From positions 1 through 15,516 of the forward strand of contig JABDMQ010000258.1 of NCBI GenBank assembly GCA_013001365.1: a stretch of DNA of 15,516 nucleotides, in the 5' to 3' direction. The position numbers and the translations under genes are program-made. The notes under the pieces are model-generated. The model made no database searches. It was not told where the DNA came from and saw only the letters and a list, made by a program, of their open reading frames with translations. Within the stretch, counting starts at the first letter, position 1. Every line of letters starts with the position of its first letter. Below are positions 6,900 to 13,821 of the stretch, piece after piece. This stretch comes from Flavobacteriaceae bacterium (GTDB lineage Bacteria > Bacteroidota > Bacteroidia > Flavobacteriales > Flavobacteriaceae).

Positions 6900-6907
6900 T
6901 AATTTCG
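6900..6907 (+). promoter_or_regulatory. Candidate -7 element for mscL
   Basis: TAATTTCG, one base from TAnnTTTG, ends 30 nt before the mscL ATG, the same distance as the TAnnTTCG elements in the OsmC/AhpD-like region. It lies directly after the 14-bp palindrome, so a protein bound there could occlude it. The -33 box is uncertain. Confidence 0.3.
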
Positions 6908-6937
6908 AAATCAATTAACTAATAAATTTAAAACACC

Positions 6938-7339
6938 ATGTTAAAAGAATTTAAAGATTTTATAATGACTGGCAATGTGATTGATTTCGCTGTTGCTGTA
7001 ATTATGGCTGGAGCTCTTGGAGCTGTGATCAATGGTTTCGTTAGCAATATCGCCATGCCTTTTATTGGGTATTTTGCTGGAGGAATGAACTTTGAGGACC
7101 TTCACTATGCAATGGATGGAACAGAGTACGCTAGTTTAGCAGCCGCAAAAGAAGCTGGAGCAGCAGTAATTGCTTATGGATCATGGATCAACACGATCAT
7201 AAATTTATTGATTGTAGGTCTAGTGATGTTTATGATCGTTAAGGCATACAATAAAACCAAGAAACCGGTTGAAGATGCTCCTGCTGGGCCATCTGAAATT
7301 GATTTACTTACAGAGATCAGAGATTCATTGAAAAAGTAA
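6938..7339 (+). CDS. mscL: Large-conductance mechanosensitive channel MscL
   Basis: Inner-membrane pentameric channel that opens under membrane tension to release solutes on hypo-osmotic shock. The 133-residue length is normal. It shows the amphipathic N-terminus MLKEFKDFIMTGN, the first membrane helix (about 13-43, VIDFAVAVIMAGALGAVI), the MPFIGYFAGGMNF loop, a periplasmic segment rich in Ala, the second membrane helix (about 78-104, INTIINLLIVGLVMFMIVKA) and the C-terminal bundle ending SEIDLLTEIRDSLKK, close to the E. coli LLTEIRDLLK tail. Aligned without gaps from NVxDxAV, positions equal to E. coli Gly22 and Gly26 at the pore constriction are Ala here. It is followed by a clear terminator; a separate promoter in the alr-mscL gap is likely. 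Confidence 0.96.
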   Translation: MLKEFKDFIMTGNVIDFAVAVIMAGALGAVINGFVSNIAMPFIGYFAGGMNFEDLHYAMDGTEYASLAAAKEAGAAVIAYGSWINTIINLLIVGLVMFMIVKAYNKTKKPVEDAPAGPSEIDLLTEIRDSLKK

Positions 7340-7377
7340 GATGTTTAGCTAACCGCTACATTACATATTCTAATTTT

Positions 7378-7407
7378 AACCCAGGTTCTAAAGCCTGGGT
7401 TTTCTTT
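7378..7407 (+). terminator. Rho-independent terminator after mscL
   Basis: Perfect 8-bp stem AACCCAGG (7378-7385) and CCTGGGTT (7394-7401) around an 8-nt loop, followed by a T-rich run (TTTTCTTT). It stands 39 bp past the mscL stop and separates tdk-alr-mscL from asd. Confidence 0.88.
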
Positions 7408-7514
7408 ATACTAAATTGAATACTTATTAAGTACCTCTATCAGTTATTAGAAATAATACAATTTACCTATTGAATTTTTGTGAATTCTTAATGTATTAAA
7501 TACAAGAAATGCCA

Positions 7515-7522
7515 TAAGTTTG
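7515..7522 (+). promoter_or_regulatory. Bacteroidota-type -7 promoter element for asd
   Basis: TAAGTTTG is a full match to the -7 consensus TAnnTTTG and ends 18 nt before the ATG at 7541, giving a short leader. A TTTG at 7477-7480 is too distant (34-nt spacer) to be the -33 box, so the upstream element is weak or absent. The spacing to the start codon matches that of two other genes in this window. Confidence 0.5.
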
Positions 7523-7540
7523 TATCCTAATTTTTTAAAG

Positions 7541-8530
7541 ATGAAAGTAGCAGTAGTAGGGGTAACAGGAATGGTCGGACAAGTTATGTTAAAGGTGCTT
7601 GAAGAGCGCAATTTACCAATATCGGAATTCATCCCGGTGGCTTCAGAAAGAAGCATTGGTAAAGAAATTACCTTTAATAATGACATCTATAAAGTAATCG
7701 GCCTTGCAGAGGCTGTTTCTTTAAAACCTGATATTGCGTTATTCTCTGCTGGAGGTGGCACTTCTTTAGAATGGGCCCCGAAATTTGCTGAGGCAGGTAC
7801 AACAGTTATCGATAATTCTTCTGCTTGGAGAATGGATCAGGACAAAAAACTCGTGGTTCCAGAAATCAATGCTTCTGAGCTATCTTCAAAAGATAAGATA
7901 ATTGCTAATCCAAATTGCTCAACCATACAACTTGTAATGGCATTGGCCCCTTTACATGAAGAATACCAAATAAAGAGATTGGTAATCTCTACATATCAGT
8001 CTGTTTCTGGGACAGGTGTAAAAGCCGTAGAGCAACTGGAAAATGAAATTGCCGGTATAAAAGGAGAAATGGCCTATCCTTATCCAATTCATAAAAATGC
8101 CTTACCCCATTGCGACGTTTTTGAGGAAAATGGCTATACCAAGGAAGAGATGAAATTGGTGAGGGAAACACAAAAGATCTTGAACGACAAGACCATAGCC
8201 GTTACTGCAACGGCAGTAAGAATCCCAACTGCAGGAGGTCATAGCGAATCTGTGAATATCGAATTCGAAAAGGACTTTGAATTGTCAGCAGTCCGCTCTT
8301 TGCTAAATGCAACAGATGGAGTCACGGTCCAGGACAATACTGATGTCAATACTTATCCTATGCCAATCTATGCACACGGTAAGGATGACGTTTTTGTTGG
8401 ACGCATACGACGAGATGGCTCGCAACCAAATTCATTGAATATGTGGGTAGTAAGTGATAATCTTCGAAAAGGCGCTGCAACTAATGCCGTACAAATCGCT
8501 GAGTATCTTATAGAAAAGGATATATTGTAG
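7541..8530 (+). CDS. asd: Aspartate-semialdehyde dehydrogenase
   Basis: NADPH-dependent enzyme that reduces aspartyl phosphate to aspartate semialdehyde, the branch point to lysine, diaminopimelate, threonine and methionine. I start at the ATG at 7541 (MKVAVVGVTGMVGQVML, 329 residues). A TTG at 7520 in frame would add seven residues before the Rossmann motif and would overlap the promoter element. Seen in order: dinucleotide-binding VGVTGMVG (7-14), FSAGGGTSLEWAP (68-80), IDNSSAWRMD, catalytic Cys126 in NPNCSTIQ, SVSGTGVKA (155-162), YPIHKNALPH, substrate-binding RIPTAGGHSE (228-237, catalytic His235 region) and the C-terminal SDNLRKGAATNAVQIAEYL. It is apparently a single-gene unit with its own promoter and the mscL terminator upstream. 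Confidence 0.97.
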   Translation: MKVAVVGVTGMVGQVMLKVLEERNLPISEFIPVASERSIGKEITFNNDIYKVIGLAEAVSLKPDIALFSAGGGTSLEWAPKFAEAGTTVIDNSSAWRMDQDKKLVVPEINASELSSKDKIIANPNCSTIQLVMALAPLHEEYQIKRLVISTYQSVSGTGVKAVEQLENEIAGIKGEMAYPYPIHKNALPHCDVFEENGYTKEEMKLVRETQKILNDKTIAVTATAVRIPTAGGHSESVNIEFEKDFELSAVRSLLNATDGVTVQDNTDVNTYPMPIYAHGKDDVFVGRIRRDGSQPNSLNMWVVSDNLRKGAATNAVQIAEYLIEKDIL

Positions 8531-8658
8531 TTACCTGGATGCTTCTATTTTTTTATTTAATTGATGAAAAAATAAGTGTGACGAAGTGCTTCTGAGTCCT
8601 TTTTATCCCTGTTTTTTTGTTTTCGGCGATAATTAGTAGAAAAATTTCATAATTGGGT

Positions 8659-8666
8659 TAAATTTG
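8659..8666 (+). promoter_or_regulatory. Bacteroidota-type -7 promoter element for the dihaem peroxidase unit
   Basis: TAAATTTG fully matches TAnnTTTG and ends 19 nt before the ATG at 8686. The -33 region shows only TTAG at 8633-8636 with a 22-nt spacer; the TTTG at 8616-8619 is too far away. It would drive both the peroxidase and the secreted repeat protein. Confidence 0.5.
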
Positions 8667-8685
8667 GAAACATTTATCCAAAATT

Positions 8686-9876
8686 ATGAAGCATTATTTC
8701 TTTATATTACTGGCATTGGTCGTGTTTTCATGTCAAGATGATGAGCCAACCGTTCCTATCGACCCAGTTGCAGAAGTCCTGGACTTACCGGAAACACCGT
8801 TCGACTACGCCAATATTCCTCTTTCTCAATTTGTTAACGAAACTGTTATGGGGTTCGATAATACTCCTAATGATAATCCAATAACCAATAATGGCGCCAC
8901 ATTGGGCAGGGTATTATTCTATGATAAGAACCTTTCTCAGAACAACACGATATCTTGCGCCTCTTGTCATAAACAAGAAAATTCCTTTTCTGATCCAGAT
9001 ACGAAAAGCTTAGGATTTTTAGGTGGCATGACACGAAGAAACTCAATGCCATTGATCAATGTTCGGTTTTATCAAGACAATAGGATGTTTTGGGACCATA
9101 GAGCAGCATCGATCGAAGACCAAGTACTCATGCCAATACAAGACCCTGTTGAAATGGGTATCCCAATACCAGAACTTGTTGAAAAGCTTTCGGATTTGGA
9201 ATATTATGAGGATTTATTCACTAATGCTTTTGGCGATGCTGAAATATCACCGTTAAGAATTTCAAGAGCCCTTTCTCAATTCGTACGATCCATTAATTCC
9301 TTTAACACTAAATATGATGAAGGGTTGGCCCAGACTGGAAGCATATTGCAGGACTTTCCAAATTTTACTGATCAAGAAAATTTAGGACGGTTTATATTTA
9401 CTGGACAGTTCGATCCAGAGCTAATGGGCAATTGCGCTTCTTGCCATTTACCTAACTCCACGCCTATTTTCCTGGACGAGGCAAATGCAAATCATATCAT
9501 TTTCTCAGGTAATGAACCGAAAAATATCGGCCTGGATGAAGACACCAATGTTGAAGACAATGGCGTTGGGGAATCAATTAACGTTCCGTCACTTAATGGT
9601 TTCTTTAAATCCCCAACGATTCGAAATATAGAATTAACAGGGCCGTACATGCATGATGGCAGGTTTGCAACCCTTGAAGAAGTCATAGATCATTACAGTG
9701 ACGGTGTTAAAGACCATCCTAATTTGTCGGCAACAATGAGGCGACCATCTGGCGAGCCTGTCCATCTTGATTTTACGCAAGAACAGAAAGATGCCTTGAT
9801 CGCATTCATGAAAACCCTGACAGACCATGATCTTGTCAATGAAGAAAAATATTCCGATCCCTTTATAAATCAATAA
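8686..9876 (+). CDS. Dihaem cytochrome c peroxidase / MauG family lipoprotein
   Basis: A 396-residue dihaem c-type cytochrome. Relatives reduce hydrogen peroxide (CcpA) or use it to oxidise a partner protein (MauG, MbnH). The N-terminus is a lipoprotein signal with Cys16 in LVVFSCQDDE; the acidic run right after the Cys resembles the surface-export signal of Bacteroidetes lipoproteins. Haem 1 is bound at CASCH (91-95) after GRVLFYD, and haem 2 at CASCH (250-254). Between them are RRNSMPLINVRF, FWDHRAASIEDQ, and PIQDPVEMG, typical of the family. Near the C-terminus, GPYMHDGRFATLEEV (319-333) holds Met322, the expected second ligand of the high-potential haem in CcpA-like enzymes; MauG has Tyr there, which argues for a peroxidase-like type. 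The next gene starts 2 bp after the stop, so the two are expressed together. Confidence 0.93.
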   Translation: MKHYFFILLALVVFSCQDDEPTVPIDPVAEVLDLPETPFDYANIPLSQFVNETVMGFDNTPNDNPITNNGATLGRVLFYDKNLSQNNTISCASCHKQENSFSDPDTKSLGFLGGMTRRNSMPLINVRFYQDNRMFWDHRAASIEDQVLMPIQDPVEMGIPIPELVEKLSDLEYYEDLFTNAFGDAEISPLRISRALSQFVRSINSFNTKYDEGLAQTGSILQDFPNFTDQENLGRFIFTGQFDPELMGNCASCHLPNSTPIFLDEANANHIIFSGNEPKNIGLDEDTNVEDNGVGESINVPSLNGFFKSPTIRNIELTGPYMHDGRFATLEEVIDHYSDGVKDHPNLSATMRRPSGEPVHLDFTQEQKDALIAFMKTLTDHDLVNEEKYSDPFINQ

Positions 9877-9878
9877 AT

Positions 9879-11540
9879 ATGAATTCAAGAATTACATTAT
9901 TTATTTTTTCCTTAATAACCCTTAGCTCCATCAATGCTCAAGTATCATTCTCAGCAGGCACAAGCCTGAGTTCGTTTTCAGGAGGTCAAAGCTGTATCGT
10001 TGACATGAATAATGATCAACTTGATGATATCGTAAGGGTTAGCAGTAGCCAAATAAACATCCTTTTTCAAACGGCATCAGGATTCACAGAACAATCTTTT
10101 ACCCCTTCACCTCAGCAACAGAACAGCCCTAGTTGGAGCATTGCTGCTGGAGACATCAATGCAGATGGATTTAACGACCTTCTTCTCGGTGGAGGCTCAA
10201 GTGTCTCTTTTATTTACAATAATGATGCTGCCTCATTTTCAGCGGATAATTCGCAAACAGATTATATTTTCAGCCAAAGGTCCACTTTTGCCGATATAAA
10301 TAACGATGGACATCTTGATGCTTTCGTATGTCATGATGTAGATCAAAGTCATCCTTACAAGAACAATGGCAGCGGTGTTTTAGATGAGGACCAAAGCTTG
10401 ATTGTTACTGCAGACCTTGCTGGTAATTATGCTGCTGTTTGGGTGGATTATGATAACGATCGCGATATCGACCTTTACATAACAAAATGTAGACAAGGGT
10501 CTTCGCATGGAGATATTGAGCGTGTGAACTTAATGTATCGAAACAACGGCGATGGAACATTTACAGAAGTTGCTGGATCCCTTGGAATTGCAGATGGAGA
10601 ACAATCTTGGATTACTGTTTTCGACGACTTGGACAATGATGGCGATATGGATGCTTTTGTTTTGAACCATTACAGTGGAAGTGAAGCAGATAACAGTAAC
10701 CGTTATTATCGAAATAATCTAATGGAAACTGGTACTGCTGATTTTACCGACATTATTGGGCTTACTGGTATTGCAGCTAACGATCTTGGGGCATGGGAAG
10801 CTAATGTAGGCGATTTTGATAATGATGGTGATCTAGACATCCTTTCTGAGCTTGGTAAAGAACTTTATTTGAATAATGGTAATAATTCGTTCACCGGTCA
10901 GGACCTAAGCCTTGACGAAGGAGCCATAGGCGATGTCGATGACGACGGTGATCTTGATGTAGTTTATTATAACACATTATATACTAATAACACATCAAAC
11001 TCAAATGACTGGATAAAGATCAATACTATTGGCATTCAAAGTAACAGAAATGGAATTGGTGCCCGCATTGAGGCTACCGGTTCATTTGGCAAACAAATTC
11101 GAGAAGTTCGTTCAGGGCATGGATTTGGTCATATGAGTTCATTGAGTACCCATTTTGGATTTGGTGCAACTGAAGTTGGTAGAGCGAGCGTTGATGCTAT
11201 TACTATTTATTGGCCTTCCGGAACCGTTGATATAATTCCAAATCCGACTTTAAACACAACGCTTACCGTTACAGAAGGAGAATATTCACTTAGCGTTGAA
11301 GAGGCTTTGACGGATGACTTGATCCTCTATCCAAACCCAACTAATAACATATTGAATTTGTCTTATCCTGAACAGCTTCAGAATCCTGTTTATTCAGTAT
11401 TCAATATCTCTGGTAAACGAGTCATGAATGCAAAATTGAACTCTAATTCAATAGATGTTTCAGGCCTGAGTTCAGGAAACTATATCCTTAGATTAATATC
11501 CGAAGGAAAGATCCAGTACCAGAAATTCATCAAACAGTAA
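9879..11540 (+). CDS. Secreted FG-GAP/VCBS repeat protein with ASPIC/UnbV domain and T9SS sorting tail (CRTAC1-like)
   Basis: A 553-residue extracellular protein. A Sec signal peptide ends at about INA-Q (residue 20/21). Residues 40-365 hold six or seven FG-GAP/VCBS-type repeats with calcium-loop motifs: DINADG (92-97), DINNDG (139-144), DYDNDRD (190-196), DLDNDGD (250-256), DFDNDGD (312-318), and DVDDDGD (352-358), which should fold as a beta-propeller. Residues about 379-466 are an ASPIC/UnbV domain (DWIKINTIG, RNGIGARIEATG, HFGFGATEVGRASVDAITIYWPSG). The last 75 residues (LILYPNPTNNILNL, then VFNISGKRV, SGLSSGNYILRL) are a type A T9SS C-terminal sorting domain, normally removed on export. 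It sits 2 bp after the dihaem peroxidase gene. Biochemical role unknown; binding or presenting a substrate or partner for the peroxidase is an inference from the gene pair. Confidence 0.9.
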   Translation: MNSRITLFIFSLITLSSINAQVSFSAGTSLSSFSGGQSCIVDMNNDQLDDIVRVSSSQINILFQTASGFTEQSFTPSPQQQNSPSWSIAAGDINADGFNDLLLGGGSSVSFIYNNDAASFSADNSQTDYIFSQRSTFADINNDGHLDAFVCHDVDQSHPYKNNGSGVLDEDQSLIVTADLAGNYAAVWVDYDNDRDIDLYITKCRQGSSHGDIERVNLMYRNNGDGTFTEVAGSLGIADGEQSWITVFDDLDNDGDMDAFVLNHYSGSEADNSNRYYRNNLMETGTADFTDIIGLTGIAANDLGAWEANVGDFDNDGDLDILSELGKELYLNNGNNSFTGQDLSLDEGAIGDVDDDGDLDVVYYNTLYTNNTSNSNDWIKINTIGIQSNRNGIGARIEATGSFGKQIREVRSGHGFGHMSSLSTHFGFGATEVGRASVDAITIYWPSGTVDIIPNPTLNTTLTVTEGEYSLSVEEALTDDLILYPNPTNNILNLSYPEQLQNPVYSVFNISGKRVMNAKLNSNSIDVSGLSSGNYILRLISEGKIQYQKFIKQ

Positions 11541-11567
11541 GTGTTATTAATAAAAAATTGATAAAGT

Positions 11568-11599
11568 ACCCTGATTGATTTTAGTCAGGGTTATTTTTT
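11568..11599 (+). terminator. Rho-independent terminator after the peroxidase/repeat-protein unit
   Basis: Stem ACCCTGA (11568-11574) and TCAGGGT (11585-11591), extendable inward by wobble pairs, with a 10-nt loop and then TTATTTTTT. It begins 28 bp past the stop of the repeat-protein gene. The promoter element for the next gene begins only 5 bp after the T run. Confidence 0.82.
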
Positions 11600-11603
11600 A
11601 GAT

Positions 11604-11611
11604 TACTTTTG
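11604..11611 (+). promoter_or_regulatory. Bacteroidota-type -7 promoter element for the prolyl oligopeptidase gene
   Basis: TACTTTTG is a full match to TAnnTTTG and ends 20 nt before the ATG at 11632. The -33 position falls inside the upstream terminator hairpin (TTAG at 11581-11584 with a 19-nt spacer), so terminator and promoter overlap physically. Confidence 0.5.
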
Positions 11612-11631
11612 AACGGCAGAAAAAACTTATA

Positions 11632-13794
11632 ATGAAACATTTAATAACATTATTGACCATAACCTTGATTATGGTTTCATGCAAGAATGACATAATTCAA
11701 ATCAAAGAAAGAAACATTGCTGTGAATTATCCAGAAACAAAAAAGACAGATTCTGTAGACACATATTTTAATACAGAAGTAAAGGATCCATATCGATGGC
11801 TTGAGGACGATCGGAGCGAAGAGACAGAGCAGTGGGTCAAAGACCAGAACGAAGTGACCTTTGGGTATTTGGACACCATTCCTTTTAGACAAGAATTAAA
11901 AGAAAGGCTTGAAAAAATGTGGAACTATGAGAAGGTAGGAGCACCATTCAAGGAAGGTGATTATACATATTTCTACAAAAATGACGGTCTTCAAAATCAA
12001 TATGTTGTTTACCGTCAAAAAGGTGCCGAAGATGCTGAGGTTTTTCTTGACCCGAATACGTTCAGTGAAGATGGCACTACCTCAATGTCTGGGCTGAGTT
12101 TTTCCAAGAACGGAAAACTTGCCGCTTATTCGATTTCTGAAGGCGGCAGCGACTGGAGAAAGATAATCGTTATAGACGCTGAAAGAATCGAGCGTATTGA
12201 AGATACTCTAGTAGACATAAAATTCAGTGGTATTGCTTGGAAGGATAATGAAGGGTTCTTCTATTCAAGTTACGACAAACCAAAAGGGAGCGAATTATCT
12301 GCGAAAACAGACCAACATAAGTTATATTACCACAAGCTTGGTACAGACCAGAAGCAAGATCAACTAATTTTTGGAGGCGTCCCTGAAGAAAAGCATCGTT
12401 ATGTAAGTGGTTACCTTACCGAAGACAATAAGTACTTGTTCATAAGAGCTAGTGTATCAACTTCAGGGAATAAACTCTTTATGAAAGACTTAAGCGATGA
12501 CAGCAATGAACTTGTGACCATTCTTGATCATACAGATTCTGATACCTATGCTCTGGACAATGATGGAACCAAGCTGTATTTCGTGACCAATTTAAACGCT
12601 CCAAACAAGAAGATCGTATCGGTTGATGCGGCAAATCCAACTCCTGAGAATTGGATGGATTTCATTCCTGAAACCGAACACGTTTTAATTCCATCTAAGG
12701 GCTCTGGCTTCATATTTACCGAATATATGATCGATGCCATTTCAAAGGTCAAGCAATATGACTATAATGGAAATTTCATTCGGGATGTCGAACTACCTAG
12801 TGTTGGAAGTGCAGGAGGTTTTAATGGCAAGAAAGATGAGGAGATTCTTTATTATTCTTTTACAAACTATATCACTCCGGGAACAACATATTCTTATCAG
12901 CCTAAGGAAGGAATTTCTAAGGTCTATCGAAAATCGGGAGCTGACTTTAACAGCGACGATTATGAAAGCAACCAGGTGTTCTTCACTTCAAAAGATGGCA
13001 CTAAGGTGCCAATGATAATCACTCATAAGAAAGGCATGAAATTGAATGGTAAGAATCCGACAATTCTATATGGCTATGGCGGTTTCAATATAAGCTTAAC
13101 GCCCTCATTCAGTATTGCCAATGCGGTGTGGTTGGAACAGGGTGGTGTTTATGCAGTTCCTAATCTTAGAGGTGGTGGGGAGTATGGAAAGAAATGGCAC
13201 ATTGCAGGTACCAAGCTGAAAAAACAAAATGTATTCGATGATTTCATTGCAGCCGCGGAATATTTAATAGGCAATGATTATACGTCTCCGGATTTCTTGG
13301 CCATCCGAGGAGGGTCCAACGGAGGTCTTCTAGTTGGTGCAACGATGACTCAACGTCCTGACCTGATGAAAGTGGCGTTGCCCGCAGTTGGCGTTCTTGA
13401 TATGCTGCGATACCATACTTTTACCGCTGGCGCTGGTTGGGCCTATGACTATGGCACCTCTGAAGAAAGCAAAGAAATGTTCGAATACCTTAAAGGCTAT
13501 TCCCCATTGCATAATATCAATGAAGAGAATGACTATCCTGCTACTTTGATCACTACTGGCGATCACGATGATCGAGTGGTTCCGGCACATAGTTTTAAGT
13601 TCGCGGCTGAATTACAAAACAAGCAATCTGGCAATAATCCAACACTGATCCGGATCGAAACCGATGCGGGGCATGGTGCTGGAACTCCAGTAACAAAAAC
13701 AATTGAGCAATATGCGGATATCTTCGGTTTTACATTGTACAATATGGGATTTGATGTATTGCCAAGTAAAACCAAGGAAAAGATCAAGGGTTAA
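11632..13794 (+). CDS. Prolyl oligopeptidase family serine peptidase (S9A), lipoprotein
   Basis: A 720-residue S9A peptidase that cuts short peptides after proline. The N-terminus MKHLITLLTITLIMVSCKND is a lipoprotein signal (Cys17), placing it in the periplasm or on the outer membrane. Residues about 35-105 and 450-720 form the alpha/beta-hydrolase domain, with a seven-bladed propeller between. The domain opens with the family segment KDPYRWLEDDRSEETEQWV (51-69). Catalytic Ser562 lies in RGGSNGGLL, Asp646 with Arg648 in TGDHDDRVVP, and His681 in DAGHGAG; NLRGGGEYG (511-519) and YGYGGFN (480-486) complete the site. All three triad residues are present and the length is usual. A terminator and promoter precede it; the ABC ATPase follows after 27 bp, probably on the same transcript. 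Confidence 0.96.
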   Translation: MKHLITLLTITLIMVSCKNDIIQIKERNIAVNYPETKKTDSVDTYFNTEVKDPYRWLEDDRSEETEQWVKDQNEVTFGYLDTIPFRQELKERLEKMWNYEKVGAPFKEGDYTYFYKNDGLQNQYVVYRQKGAEDAEVFLDPNTFSEDGTTSMSGLSFSKNGKLAAYSISEGGSDWRKIIVIDAERIERIEDTLVDIKFSGIAWKDNEGFFYSSYDKPKGSELSAKTDQHKLYYHKLGTDQKQDQLIFGGVPEEKHRYVSGYLTEDNKYLFIRASVSTSGNKLFMKDLSDDSNELVTILDHTDSDTYALDNDGTKLYFVTNLNAPNKKIVSVDAANPTPENWMDFIPETEHVLIPSKGSGFIFTEYMIDAISKVKQYDYNGNFIRDVELPSVGSAGGFNGKKDEEILYYSFTNYITPGTTYSYQPKEGISKVYRKSGADFNSDDYESNQVFFTSKDGTKVPMIITHKKGMKLNGKNPTILYGYGGFNISLTPSFSIANAVWLEQGGVYAVPNLRGGGEYGKKWHIAGTKLKKQNVFDDFIAAAEYLIGNDYTSPDFLAIRGGSNGGLLVGATMTQRPDLMKVALPAVGVLDMLRYHTFTAGAGWAYDYGTSEESKEMFEYLKGYSPLHNINEENDYPATLITTGDHDDRVVPAHSFKFAAELQNKQSGNNPTLIRIETDAGHGAGTPVTKTIEQYADIFGFTLYNMGFDVLPSKTKEKIKG

Positions 13795-13821
13795 CAGTGA
13801 TTCTTGATAGTTAATGAAATA

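Noticed and set aside
7421..7433. 13-bp near-palindrome TACTTATTAAGTA as an operator before asd
   Set aside because: Short, AT-rich and over 80 bp from the likely transcription start; no second copy in the window.
7520..7540. TTG start that would extend Asd by seven residues
   Set aside because: It falls inside the TAAGTTTG promoter element, and the ATG at 7541 begins directly at the Rossmann motif as in the family.
8546..8574. AT-only inverted repeat (TATTTTTT / AAAAAATA) after asd as a terminator
   Set aside because: The stem holds no G-C pair and the loop is 13 nt, so it would be weak; it is just as likely chance in T- and A-rich DNA.
9879..11540. The Asp-rich repeat array as a surface adhesin or RTX toxin
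   Set aside because: The ASPIC/UnbV domain and type A T9SS tail define a CRTAC1-like secreted protein; there are no RTX nonapeptides or adhesin domains.
13804..13821. TTG start that would extend the ABC ATPase by six residues
   Set aside because: The ATG at 13822 gives the normal ABC start, with the first beta strand following at once.
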